From JACRCT01 sp049841135 (lineage in GTDB: Bacteria > Myxococcota > Myxococcia > Myxococcales > UBA5297): a stretch of DNA of 64,000 nucleotides. The notes under the pieces are model-generated. The model saw nothing but the letters and a program-made list of their open reading frames with translations. It made no database searches and was not told the origin of the DNA. The stretch is from contig JASGHK010000004.1 of assembly GCA_049841135.1 (NCBI GenBank), positions 3,224,001-3,288,000 of the forward strand. The letters are read 5' to 3'. Within the stretch, counting starts at the first letter, position 1. Every line of letters starts with the position of its first letter. Positions 19,580 through 28,521 of this stretch are shown piece after piece. The translations under genes were made by a program, and so were the position numbers.

Positions 19580-22162
19580 ATGTCCCCCCGCCGCCTCCGC
19601 CCCACCCTCGCCGCCGCGTCGCTGGCAGCGCTGACCACGCTCGCCGCGACTGCGGCCTTCGCCCAGGCCCAGGAGCCGCCTCCCGAAGGCGAGCCGCAGC
19701 TGGCGAAGAACCCCGAGCTCAAGAGGCTCATCCCTGCCGAGGTGCCTCCGGGCACCAAGTTCCCGGCGCCCGAGGTGGAAGTCGTCCTGGAGATCGAGGT
19801 CGACGAGCAGGGGCGGACGGCGTCGGTGGCGCTCTCGCAAGGGGCCGGCGAGCCCTTCGACGCGGCGGCGCTCGCCGCGGCGAAGCAGTTCGAGTGGGAG
19901 CCCGCGGCGCTGACCACGGACGAGAAGGTGCCGGTGACGGTCAGCTTCCGGATGCGCATCCAGGAGCCGCCCCCACCTCCGCCGCCGCCCGCGAAGCTGT
20001 CCGGCGCCCTGTTCGAGCGCGGCACGCGCGTCCCGTTGGCAGGAGTGGAGGTCGTCGCCAGGCTCGAGGGCAGGACCGTCGCACGCGGCGTGAGCGACGA
20101 CGGCGGCGCCTTCTCGCTCGAGCTGCCGCCCAAGGAGCTCACGCTCGTCGCGGTCCCGGCGGGACACCAGCGGCTGGAGCTGACGCTGGCGCTGGTCTCG
20201 GGCGAGGCGCGCGAGGAGCGCTACTACCTGGAGAAGGCCTCCGGCGAGAACGAGACGCTGGTCCGAGCCGAGCCCCTGCGCCGCGAGGTCTCGCGCACCG
20301 TCATCGACAAGCAGACCGTGACGACGCTCGCGGGGACCTCGGGCGACACGCTCAAGGTGGTGCAGAACCTCCCCGGCGTGGCGCGCTCGTCTTTCGGCGG
20401 CGGCCAGGTCATCCTGCGCGGCTCAGCGCCGGGCGACAGCCGCACCTTCCTCGAGGGCCAGGAGATTCCGTCGCTGTACCACTTCGGCGGGCTGCGCAGC
20501 ACCTTCAACAGCGCGTTCCTGGAGTCGGTGGAGTTCTACCCCGGCAACTTCGGGCCCGACTTCGGCCGCGCCATCGGCGGCGTCATCGACGTCAAGACCC
20601 GCGACCCGGCCAAGGACCTGTTCCGCGGACAGATCGACCTGAACTTCTACGACGCGGGCCTGCACCTCGAAGGTCCCTTGAGCAAGAGCTGGTCGGTGGG
20701 CGGCGCCTTCCACCGCAGCTGGATCGACTCGCTGCTGCCGCTGGTGCTGCCCAAGAGCGCGCCGCTCTCGTTCAACAGCGCGCCCCGCTACTACGACTAC
20801 CAGATCCTCGCGACCTGGCAGCCCGACGCCAAGCGGCGCCTGCGCATCGCGTTCTTCGGGACGATGGACACCGTCAAGATCCTCTTCGACAACCCGTCCG
20901 ACGACCCGCAGGTCCGCGGCGCGCTCGAGGCCACCACCTGGGCGCACTCGCTGCAGGCCTCCTACCGGTCCGAGGTCGCAAGCTGGCTGACGCAGGAGAC
21001 CTCGCTGCAGCTGGGCATCCAGCAGGTCGACACGCAGATCGGCCCGGACGCCTACTTCAACCTGGGCGTGCAGCGCATCGCGCTGCGCAGCACCGGGTCG
21101 GCCGAGCCACTGCCGTGGCTGGGCGTGCGGGCAGGCCTCGACTGGCGCTATGACCTGGGCAACATCGCGCTCAACGTGGCCGGCGGCCGGCAGGAGGGCG
21201 AGCCTCCGGTCCCAGGCTCGACGCAGCAGACCTTCGCCGCCGACAAGCCCTTCAAGCTCTACGCGCCAGCGCTCTTCGCGGAGCTGCGCATCAAGCCATT
21301 CGACGGCCTGCTCATCCTCCCCAGCGCCCGCCTCGACTACTACAGCCAGACGAAGAAGTGGGCGGTGGACCCGAGGCTCTCGGCGCGCTGGCAGATCGTC
21401 CCGGGCACCGCGGTCGCGGCGGGCGTGGGCCTCTACCAGCAGCCGCCGACGGCGGGCGAGGCCGACGACAGGACCGGCAACCCGAACCTGGACCCCGAGC
21501 GCGCCGTGCACGCCAGCCTTGGTGTCGAGCAGCGCGTCTATCAAGGCGTCGAGCTGACCGCGACGGGCTTCTACAAGCACCTGGACCGCTTGGTGGTGCG
21601 CAACCCGCTGCGCGCGACCGACCCGAGCCAGCCGTACTACACCAACGACGGCACCGGGAAGATCTACGGCCTGGAACTGCAGCTGAAGGCCAAGGTGGGC
21701 GGCTTCAGCGGCTGGCTCGCCTACACCTGGCAGCGCTCGTTCCGCAACGACGGCTTCGGCCGCGGCTCGCGCACCTTCGACTTCGACCAGCCGCACATCC
21801 TGACGGCGGTGGGCACCTACGAGATCGGCTGGGGCATCAGCGCCGGCGCGCGCTTCCGGCTCGTCTCCGGCAACCCGACGACCCCGGTGGTGGGCTCGGT
21901 CTACGACGCCGGCTCGGACACCTGGGTTCCGCGGTACGGCGCGGTCAACAGCGAGCGGCTGCCGCTCTTCCACCAGCTCGACCTGCGCGTAGACAAGGTC
22001 TTCACCTTCGAGGCCTGGAAGCTGGCCGTCTACCTCGACGTGCAGAACGTCTACAACCAGGGCAACGCCGAGGGCTACACGTACAACTTCGACTACTCGC
22101 AGCGCCAGCCGATCACGGGGCTGCCCATCGTGCCGATCCTCGGCATCCGCGGGGAGTGGTGA
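19580..22162 (+). CDS. TonB-dependent outer-membrane receptor with N-terminal TonB-C-like domain
   Basis: 860 residues from an ATG at 19580, two bases after tonB. After a signal peptide (ending near TAAFAQAQ) come three modules: a TonB-C-like domain at ~45-130 (PEVEVVLEIEVDEQGRTAS, AAKQFEWEPA); a carboxypeptidase-regulatory-like beta-sandwich at ~140-225 (LFERGTRVPLAGVEVVARL); and a plug at ~225-350 (VIDKQTVTTLAGTSGDTLKVVQNLPGV). The rest is a beta-barrel rich in aromatic strands, ending DLRVDKVFTFEAWKLAVYLDVQNVYNQGN and IRGEW. The substrate is unknown; TonB-dependent receptors take up siderophores, B12 or glycans. A receptor beside a B12-type regulator makes corrinoids one candidate. Confidence 0.9.
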   Translation: MSPRRLRPTLAAASLAALTTLAATAAFAQAQEPPPEGEPQLAKNPELKRLIPAEVPPGTKFPAPEVEVVLEIEVDEQGRTASVALSQGAGEPFDAAALAAAKQFEWEPAALTTDEKVPVTVSFRMRIQEPPPPPPPPAKLSGALFERGTRVPLAGVEVVARLEGRTVARGVSDDGGAFSLELPPKELTLVAVPAGHQRLELTLALVSGEAREERYYLEKASGENETLVRAEPLRREVSRTVIDKQTVTTLAGTSGDTLKVVQNLPGVARSSFGGGQVILRGSAPGDSRTFLEGQEIPSLYHFGGLRSTFNSAFLESVEFYPGNFGPDFGRAIGGVIDVKTRDPAKDLFRGQIDLNFYDAGLHLEGPLSKSWSVGGAFHRSWIDSLLPLVLPKSAPLSFNSAPRYYDYQILATWQPDAKRRLRIAFFGTMDTVKILFDNPSDDPQVRGALEATTWAHSLQASYRSEVASWLTQETSLQLGIQQVDTQIGPDAYFNLGVQRIALRSTGSAEPLPWLGVRAGLDWRYDLGNIALNVAGGRQEGEPPVPGSTQQTFAADKPFKLYAPALFAELRIKPFDGLLILPSARLDYYSQTKKWAVDPRLSARWQIVPGTAVAAGVGLYQQPPTAGEADDRTGNPNLDPERAVHASLGVEQRVYQGVELTATGFYKHLDRLVVRNPLRATDPSQPYYTNDGTGKIYGLELQLKAKVGGFSGWLAYTWQRSFRNDGFGRGSRTFDFDQPHILTAVGTYEIGWGISAGARFRLVSGNPTTPVVGSVYDAGSDTWVPRYGAVNSERLPLFHQLDLRVDKVFTFEAWKLAVYLDVQNVYNQGNAEGYTYNFDYSQRQPITGLPIVPILGIRGEW

Positions 22163-22165
22163 TCC

Positions 22166-23026
22166 ATGAAGCGACTTGCAACCATCGCCACCGCCCTCGT
22201 CCTGGCCTGCGCCGACGACTTCCAGGCGCGCTCGCAGCTCGCCGACCTGCGAGTGCTCGCCATCGAGGCCTCGCCCGTCGAGGCCGTCGCGGCCCAGCCG
22301 GTCACCCTCAAGCCGACCGTGTTCGTCCCGTCGGGGCAGACGGTGACCCGCCTGACCTGGAAGTTCTGCCCCATCTCCCTCGGGGCGCAGGCCGGGTACC
22401 AGTGCCTCTCTCCCCAGTGCGAGTTCCCGCTGGCGCCCGCGCTGGACGGCTCGGTCACGGCGGTCCCCGCGCTGCTCGCCTACCAGTGCGCCACCGCGCT
22501 CGCGGAGAGCGGGGGCGAGACGCCCTCGGGCACCCCGGGCGAGCTCCCGGACGCCTTGGAGACGGTCTTCAAGGTCGCGATCGAGACCGACGGCGGCCTG
22601 CGGCGCGAGGCGGTGCAGCGAGTGAAGCTGTGGGCCAAGACTGCCCCGGCCGCGACCAACCGTGCGCCAGCCCTCGCCAGCGTGGAGCTGGACGGCCTGC
22701 CGCTCTCACCTGGCCGGCCGGCTGCCAGGAGCATCTCCCTCGACCAGAAGACGAGCCTGCGCATCCAGGTCGATCCGGCGAGCCTCGACCGGTACGTCGA
22801 CGGCAACGGGCAGGAGCACACGGAGGACCCCGTGGTCTCGCTATACACAACCGCCGGCAGCTTCAGCGGCGACCGGACCTCGGGGACCGACGACGCGGTG
22901 GAGTGGACGGTCGAGTCGAAGGGGCTCGCGCCCGGAGTCTCCGAGGCGCAGCTCTACTTCGTCGTGCGCGACCTGCGCGGCGGCGAGAGCGTCTCTGGGC
23001 CTTACTTCGTGACGTTGAGCCGGTAG
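22166..23026 (+). CDS. Putative lipoprotein downstream of the TonB receptor
   Basis: 286 residues with a signal MKRLATIATALVLAC and a lipobox-like LVLAC (Cys15), then a mature chain starting ADDFQARSQLADLRVLAIEASPVEAVAAQPVTLKP. This start, with VLAI and VTLxP, is common in myxobacterial lipoproteins that accompany TonB receptors. Cysteines in KFCPIS, YQCLS and QCEFPL suggest disulphides, and the second half (TAGSFSGDRTSGTDDAVEWT) looks Ig-like. It probably works with the receptor at the outer membrane. Three bases separate it from the receptor. Confidence 0.75.
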   Translation: MKRLATIATALVLACADDFQARSQLADLRVLAIEASPVEAVAAQPVTLKPTVFVPSGQTVTRLTWKFCPISLGAQAGYQCLSPQCEFPLAPALDGSVTAVPALLAYQCATALAESGGETPSGTPGELPDALETVFKVAIETDGGLRREAVQRVKLWAKTAPAATNRAPALASVELDGLPLSPGRPAARSISLDQKTSLRIQVDPASLDRYVDGNGQEHTEDPVVSLYTTAGSFSGDRTSGTDDAVEWTVESKGLAPGVSEAQLYFVVRDLRGGESVSGPYFVTLSR

Positions 23027-23034
23027 TTGCCTCG

Positions 23035-23424
23035 TCAGTCCTCGTCTTCGTCGAGATCGACGTGGCCGAGGAACTCGCCGCGCACGACGCGACCGTCCTC
23101 CATCTGCACGGCCTCGTACTCCTTGCCACACTGCGGGCAAGTCAGGCTCTCCACCTCGACCAGCTCCGGGCGAGGCCGGCCGTCGACCACCTGCAGGTAG
23201 GCCTCGAGGAGGAACTCGCTCGAGCCGCAGGTGCAGCGCTCGTCGGCTGCGGCCGTGGGAGCGTCTTCGCCCGTCGTCCCGTCTCCACCGGACAGGCCGA
23301 CCGCCTGGTCGGGAGCGACCGACTCGTCCTCCTCCGCCGCGGCGAGGGTGCGCTCGAACTCGAAGTCCATGGGCTGCGAGCCACCGTGCCCGTGCCCTCT
23401 GCCTCTGTCGTTTCGTCGTCCCAT
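23035..23424 (-). CDS. Zinc-ribbon protein, unknown
   Basis: 129 residues from an ATG at 23424. The N-terminal half is Gly/His/Arg-rich then acidic (AAAEEDESVAP), and the C-terminal half has CTCGSSEFLLEAYLQV and LTCPQCGKEYEAVQMEDGR, two Cys pairs fit to bind one zinc. The tail is very acidic (HVDLDEDED). No named family. A longer open frame to 23823 exists but that part overlaps another gene in antisense, so it is not used. Confidence 0.65.
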   Translation of the reverse strand: MGRRNDRGRGHGHGGSQPMDFEFERTLAAAEEDESVAPDQAVGLSGGDGTTGEDAPTAAADERCTCGSSEFLLEAYLQVVDGRPRPELVEVESLTCPQCGKEYEAVQMEDGRVVRGEFLGHVDLDEDED

Positions 23425-23532
23425 GCCTGGAAAAATACCGCCTTCGGGCGCTCCACGCTGCACCGGTTGGATCACCTCTCCGCCACGCCTACAATCGGGC
23501 TCTCCGCCGCCATCCGCTGCGAGGTTCCCGCA

Positions 23533-23748
23533 ATGTCCCAGAATCTCCCGCCCAATCAGCAGTACGACGAAGATGAGAAGGCCGACCCGGTGGGCAAGGT
23601 GAAGAAGGACTTCGACTGCCCCGACTGCAACGCGAACAACCCCTACGACGACGGCATCCGGGACGGCGACGAGGTCCGCTGCTACTACTGCGGCGCCGAG
23701 TTCCGGGCGCAGCTCAAGGACGGCAAGTGGAAGTTCCGCGAGCTGTAG
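23533..23748 (+). CDS. Small zinc-ribbon protein
   Basis: 71 residues from an ATG at 23533. Two CxxC pairs (DCPDCNANNPYDD and VRCYYCGAEFRAQL) form a rubredoxin-like zinc ribbon of about 45 residues; the C-terminus KDGKWKFREL is compact. Such small proteins often act as RNA or protein adaptors but nothing specific can be said. It is divergent from the other zinc-ribbon gene with 108 bases between, and its stop nearly touches the stop of yggS (convergent). Confidence 0.7.
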   Translation: MSQNLPPNQQYDEDEKADPVGKVKKDFDCPDCNANNPYDDGIRDGDEVRCYYCGAEFRAQLKDGKWKFREL

Positions 23749-23749
23749 C

Positions 23750-24431
23750 TCAAGTCTTCGCCGGGTAGTGCCGCTCGCCAAACACCGCGGTGCCGACGCG
23801 GACCAGCGTCGCCCCCTCCTCAATCGCCACCTCGAAGTCCGCGCTCATCCCCATCGACAGCGTGCGCAACCCGAGCCTCCTTGGCGAGCGTCGCGACTCG
23901 CCTGAAGTGCGGCCGAGTCGCCTCCGGGTCGTCCGCAGGCGGGGGGATGCACATCAGCCCGTCCACCTTCAGCGCCCCGAGCGCGCGCAGGGACTGCACG
24001 AACGCCGGCAGCGCCTCGGGCCTCACCCCGCCCTTCTGCTCTTCGCCGAGGTTCACCTCGACCAGCACCGGGAGCACCCGCCCCGCAGACGCCGCCCGCT
24101 TGTCGAGCTCCTTGGCGAGCTCCAGGTCGTCGAGCGCCTGGAACATCGCTGCGACCGGGGCCACGTACTTGGCCTTGTTCTTCTGCAAGGTGCCGATGAA
24201 GTGCAGATCCAGGCCGGGCAGGTCCTTCAGCTCCTCGGCCTTGTCGCGCAGCTCCTGCGCGTAGTTCTCGCCGAAGACGCGCTGCCCTGCCGCGTAGGCC
24301 TCGCGGATCATCGCCGACGGCTTCGTCTTGGACACCGCCACCAGCGTGACCGCACCGGCGGGCCTCCCGGCCTTGGCCTCCGCCGCGGCGATGCGAGCCT
24401 TCACCCTCTCCAGGTTCTCTCGGATGGTCAC
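23750..24431 (-). CDS. yggS: YggS-type PLP-binding homeostasis protein (one-base frameshift)
   Basis: From a GTG at 24431 (GGAGGGAAG upstream) the protein has VAVSKTKPSAMIREAY with the PLP lysine, FGENYAQELRDK, LHFIGTLQKNKAK, VLVEVNLGEEQKGGV and LMCIPP, all family signatures. Phase is lost near the C-terminus at GAGCCTC (plus strand 23873-23879). Correction gives LAKELGLRTLSMGMSADFEVAIEEGATLVRVGTAVFGER, the normal end. It buffers pyridoxal phosphate in the cytoplasm. Its start overlaps the maf stop by four bases. Confidence 0.9.
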
Positions 24432-25024
24432 GGCGCTTCCCTCCACGGCAGCTCCAGCCCCGCTCGCGCGAGCGCAGCCAAGCTCTCGCCCAACGGCAGC
24501 CCCACGACGTTCGAGTAGCTGCCCGAGATGGCCTCCACGAACGCGCCACCCCGCTCCTGGATGGCGTACGCCCCCGCCTTGTCCATCGGCTCCCGGGTCT
24601 GCACGTACCAGTCGATCTCCCGGTCGGTCAGCACCCGGAAGCGGACCTTCGTCGAGACCGCGAAGCCCTCGTCCAGACCGGGCGCGACCACCGACACGCC
24701 GCTGACCACCTCGTGCTCCCGGCCCGACAGCTCGCGCAGCATGCGCACCGCATCGCCCTCGTCCGCAGGCTTGCCGAAGATCCGTCCGGAGCAGACCACC
24801 GCAGTGTCTGCGGCGAGCACCACCCGCCCCGAGTGACGGGAGGCAACAGCCTGAGCCTTGAGGCGGGAGACGCGCACGACGAAGGCGGTGGGCGCCTCAC
24901 CAGGCAGCACCGACTCGTCGACCTCGGGCGGGACCACCTCGAGGGCGATGCCCAGCTGGCCCAGGAGCGCGCGGCGCCGCGGCGAGCTGGAAGCCAAGAT
25001 GAGCGTCTTACGGTCGGGCGTCAC
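24428..25024 (-). CDS. maf: Maf-type nucleotide pyrophosphatase
   Basis: 198 residues from a GTG at 25024. It shows the Maf signatures LILASSSPRRRALLGQLG at the start, VVLAADTAVV with the catalytic Asp, FGKPADEGDAVRMLRELSGREHEVVSGV, and EPMDKAGAYAIQ near the end. Maf proteins hydrolyse non-canonical or UTP/dTTP nucleotides to monophosphates. It is in a small operon with yggS. Whether it acts on dTTP/UTP or 7-methyl-GTP cannot be settled by eye. Confidence 0.9.
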   Translation of the reverse strand: MTPDRKTLILASSSPRRRALLGQLGIALEVVPPEVDESVLPGEAPTAFVVRVSRLKAQAVASRHSGRVVLAADTAVVCSGRIFGKPADEGDAVRMLRELSGREHEVVSGVSVVAPGLDEGFAVSTKVRFRVLTDREIDWYVQTREPMDKAGAYAIQERGGAFVEAISGSYSNVVGLPLGESLAALARAGLELPWREAP

Positions 25025-25118
25025 GCTTCTTCCTCTCTTCTTGGTGCCAATCTAGCCAAACGCCCGGCCCCTCCGCGTGGGAGAGAGCCGGGCGCAGGTT
25101 GCGCAACTGGCGCGTTTC

Positions 25119-26727
25119 TCAGCTGTCGTCGACGGTGGAGTTGAGCGGGCGGCTGCCGGACAAGACCGTCTCGTTCTTCTCGATCTTGGCCTTCTCCTTG
25201 AGCGCCTTGAGGAACGCGTCGAGCGCCTCGCCGCCCTTTCGCTGCTTCGCGCGGTCGCGGTACTCGTCCATCTTGGCCTCGAGCTTCCTTGTAGTCCGGG
25301 CGCTCATGGCTCTTGAGCTCGACCACGAAGTAGCTGCCGTTGATCTCGAACACCTGGCCGGCGACCGGCTTGGTTTCGTTGAGGGCGACGGCGGCGCGGC
25401 TGAGCGCGGCATCGACACCGATGTGCGGCGTGTAGTCGTTGGACGGCGAGAACGGCCCGGTGGTCGCTGCGGCGGGCTTGCCGCCGGCGATGTCGAACTT
25501 CAGGCCCTGCGGCTCGCCTTCCTTCTTGGGCTCCGGCGGCCACTGCTCCTCGAGCTTCTTGCCTGCCTGAGCGGCGGCCAGGGTCTCCTCGGCCTTCTTC
25601 TTGGCGATGCCCTTGGCGGCCTCGTCCACCAGCAGCTCGGCGGCCAGCTCCTTCTGGACCTCGGCGAGCGTCCTGTTCTCCTCGGGAGAGACGCCCTCGA
25701 CCTTGATCAGGTGCCAGCCGTAACGGGTGCGGACGGGCTCCGACATCTGGCCGGGGGCCAGCGCGAAGGCAGCCTTCTCGAACATGGGATCCATCACGCC
25801 TGGCTGGAACTCGCCCAGGTCGCCACCCTTCTCCTTGCTGCCCGGATCGTCGCTGTTCGCCTTGGCCTCGGCAGCGAAGTCGGCGCCCGCGACGATCTTC
25901 GCCTTGATGTCGATCAGCTTCTTCTTCACGTCCTCGGCCTGCGCGTCGGTCGCCTTCTCGTCCACCTTGAGGAGGATGTGGCGGGCCTTCACGCGCTTGG
26001 GCTTGTGGTAGCGGTAGGACTGCGTCTTGTAGGCCTCCTCGATCTTGGAGGCGTTGGCCTTCACGAAGGCGTCGACCGCGGCGTCGTCAGGCTTGGCAGC
26101 CTCGGCCTTGAAGGCGCTCGAGGCGAAGCGCACGTAGGTCAGGTCCAGCTTGTCCTTCTCGCGGGCGTACTCGGCGCGCACCTCGTCGTCCGAAACCTTG
26201 GCCGCTGCCACGATGCTGCCGATCAGCTTCTGGGCGGACAGGCGGCGGCGCTCCTGCTCCTCGTACTGCCAGGTGGACATGCCCAGCTGGCGCTCGACGA
26301 TGAGACGGTAGGTCTCCTCGTTGAACTTGTCGTCGCCGCCGAAGGTCTTGTGGATGCTCTCGGCGAGCTCGAGGTCGCTCACCGCGACGCCGTGGCCGAG
26401 CGCCGCCTGGGCGAGCAGCTCGCGGTCGATCATCTGGTCGAGGACCGTCTCCCGCAGCCGGATCTGCTTGGCGAGCTCGGGGGTGAACGCTCCGCCCGCG
26501 CGGTTCTGGTAGTCCTTGTAGTAGCGGTCGTAGGTGAGCTGGTAGTCGGTGTACGGAATGGTCTCGCCGTTCACCTTCGCCGCGAAAGTTTCCCCCGCGG
26601 AGCCACCGCCGCCAGCGCGGCAACCGTTCGAGCCAGGGCCGAACGAGAAGACGAACACCACGATGATCATCGCGAAAAAGACGTAGATCAGCTTGGACTT
26701 GGAGTGTTCCCGCAGCGTGTCGAGCAT
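25119..26727 (-). CDS. PpiD/SurA-type peptidyl-prolyl isomerase, membrane anchored (one-base frameshift)
   Basis: The frame from an ATG at 26727 starts MLDTLREHSKSKLIYVFFAMIIVVFVFSF, a single inner-membrane anchor typical of PpiD. A SurA-like N-domain (AAKVNGETIPYTDYQL; ETVLDQMIDRELLAQAA) follows, then a parvulin domain (VKARHILLKVDE; DPGSKEKGGDLGEFQPGVM; GWHLIKVEG). Near the C-terminus the phase breaks at GAGCTTC (plus 25281-25287); correction gives DYKELEAKMDEYRDRAKQ and about 535 residues. It folds proteins at the periplasmic face of the inner membrane. It is divergent from mreC. Confidence 0.88.
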
Positions 26728-26838
26728 GAGAAGACGGCTCCTTCAGGGCCTCGAAAGTGCGAGGCCTATCCACCCGTGAGGACACGCTCTTTTCGGTCGA
26801 GGCGTCCCCGCCTGCGGGACTTCTTCCCGCAAGAAAGC

Positions 26839-26868
26839 TTGACACCCTAGGAAACCGATTGAGAAAAT
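26839..26868 (+). promoter_or_regulatory. Candidate sigma-70 promoter of the mre operon
   Basis: TTGACA at 26839-26844 and GAAAAT at 26863-26868 are separated by 18 bases, about 100 bases upstream of mreC. A perfect hairpin GCGGGA/TCCCGC (26814-26830) sits just upstream, in the gap shared with the divergent ppiD-like gene. The AT-rich stretch after the -10 stands out in this GC-rich genome. Confidence 0.55.
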
Positions 26869-26967
26869 GCAAGCGAAATTGATGCCTTGCGCCACGTCGC
26901 CCCATAGCGCTGCGGGGGCTTGCAGGCTGCGGGCGCAGAGAGCAGGACGGAGCTCGTTCTTCGTCCG

Positions 26968-27843
26968 ATGAGGCGGGTTGCCGTGCTGGCACTCATCAAG
27001 CGGTACCGCGAGCTGTTCGCCATTGGCATCCTGCTGTTGCTCCCTCTCGTGACCTACCTGGCTCACGCCAAGCAAGGGCGCGACCTGAACGCGGTCGACC
27101 GCGTCGTCGTCTCGGCCACGGCACCTGTCGAGCGGGCGCTTTCCTCCGTCATCGTGGGGGGGATGGACGCCTGGAGCAGCTACGTCTCCTTGCGCGAGGA
27201 GCATCAGGAGAACCTCGAGCTGCGCGCGCAGAACCTCAAGCTCCAGCAGACCGTCCAGCAGCTGGTCGAAGCCCAGGCCGAGAACGACCGCCTCCGCAAA
27301 ATGATCGGCTTCGCCGAGAACGCCCCCACTCCGGTGATGACCGCCCCCATCATCGGCGAGGCGCCGGTCATGAACCTGCTCACCATCAAGATCGGCAAGG
27401 GCACGAGCGACGGAGTGTCCAAAGGGATGGCGGTCGCCTCGGCCGAAGGCATCGTCGGGCGTGTGCTCTCTGCCGGCTCGCGCAGCGCCGACGTTCTCCT
27501 CATGGCGGACACCAACTTTGCCGTCCCCGTGCGGGTGCAACGCTCTCGGGCGCGCGCCAAGGTCATGGGCCAGGGAGCACGCGCGCGGCCGGCCTTGGTC
27601 CAGGCGCTGCGCACCGACGACATCGAGGATGGAGACCTGCTGGTGACCGCGGGCACCGACGACGTCTTTCCGAAGGGCCTTCCGGTCGGCCGCATCATCA
27701 ACGTCGTGCGGGCCAACCACGGGATGTTCCTCTCGGCCGAGGTCGCGCCCGCCGCCGACGTGGCGAAGGTGGAAGAGGTCTTCGTGCTGATGGGCCTGCC
27801 CGGCCGCGAGGATCTTCCGGAGGCGTCGCTGCCCAGACCCTGA
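26968..27843 (+). CDS. mreC: Rod shape-determining protein MreC
   Basis: 291 residues. An N-terminal membrane anchor (LFAIGILLLLPLVTYL) precedes a coiled coil (LREEHQENLELRAQNLKLQQTVQQLVEAQAENDRLRKMIGF) and the periplasmic beta domain with TIKIGKGTSDGVSKGMAVASAEGIVGRV and VTAGTDDVFPKGLPVGRI, all MreC hallmarks. It organises the elongasome in the periplasm with MreD, PBP2 and RodA, encoded downstream. No mreB is in the window. Confidence 0.95.
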   Translation: MRRVAVLALIKRYRELFAIGILLLLPLVTYLAHAKQGRDLNAVDRVVVSATAPVERALSSVIVGGMDAWSSYVSLREEHQENLELRAQNLKLQQTVQQLVEAQAENDRLRKMIGFAENAPTPVMTAPIIGEAPVMNLLTIKIGKGTSDGVSKGMAVASAEGIVGRVLSAGSRSADVLLMADTNFAVPVRVQRSRARAKVMGQGARARPALVQALRTDDIEDGDLLVTAGTDDVFPKGLPVGRIINVVRANHGMFLSAEVAPAADVAKVEEVFVLMGLPGREDLPEASLPRP

Positions 27844-27876
27844 AGAAGGGTCCTGGACCGCCTCGGCTTGGAGAGC

Positions 27877-28383
27877 ATGAAGCTCGTCACCCTGCTCCTG
27901 GCATCGCTGCTCTTCCTGGCACTCGAGTGCGCCGTCTTGAGGCCGCTCGGCCTGTCGGTCGCACGCCCGGACATCGGGGTGGCGGCGGTGCTCTTCTTCG
28001 CGCTGCGCTGCCACGGCCTGGAAGGCGCGCTCGGCGCTGCGGCGGTCGGGTACTTCGTCGACGTGCTCAGCGGCTCGCCGTCCGGGCTCTACGTCTTCGC
28101 CGCGGTCTTCACCTTCCTCATCTCGCGCCTGGTGGCCCCCTTCGTCGAGGCGCGCTCGGCGGCGGCGTTCGCGGCCCTGGCTGCGCCCATCGACGCCCTG
28201 CACAACCTGACCGTCTGGGGCCTGGCGCTGCTGGGCACGGCTCCGGGCGCCGACCGGGGCGCCATGCTCCGTTCGGTTCCCCTGTCGGCCGCGCTGACGA
28301 CGGCCGCCGCGGCCCTCGTCTGGGTGTCGTTCAAGCGCATCGAAGGCCAGTTCGAGAAGCCGGACACGGGCTTGTTGAGGTAA
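27877..28383 (+). CDS. mreD: Rod shape-determining protein MreD
   Basis: 168 residues with five or so hydrophobic helices and the family trait GYFVDVLSGSPSGLYVFAAVFTFLISRLV near the middle. The ATG at 27877 has a somewhat close GGAG; a TTG at 27868 is the alternative. MreD is an integral membrane partner of MreC in cell-wall elongation. Sequence conservation of MreD is always low, so the position in the operon weighs strongly. Confidence 0.88.
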   Translation: MKLVTLLLASLLFLALECAVLRPLGLSVARPDIGVAAVLFFALRCHGLEGALGAAAVGYFVDVLSGSPSGLYVFAAVFTFLISRLVAPFVEARSAAAFAALAAPIDALHNLTVWGLALLGTAPGADRGAMLRSVPLSAALTTAAAALVWVSFKRIEGQFEKPDTGLLR

Positions 28384-28521
28384 GTGCAGCACTGAGCTTG
28401 GACCGGCAGGCCCACACGCCTGCCGTGCTCTCGGAAGAACGACGGGGTCTCACGGGTTGGCGGTCGGATTGACAGCAGCGCGAGGGTTCGGGCGGAGCAC
28501 CCGCCCCGGAGGAGCCGCACC

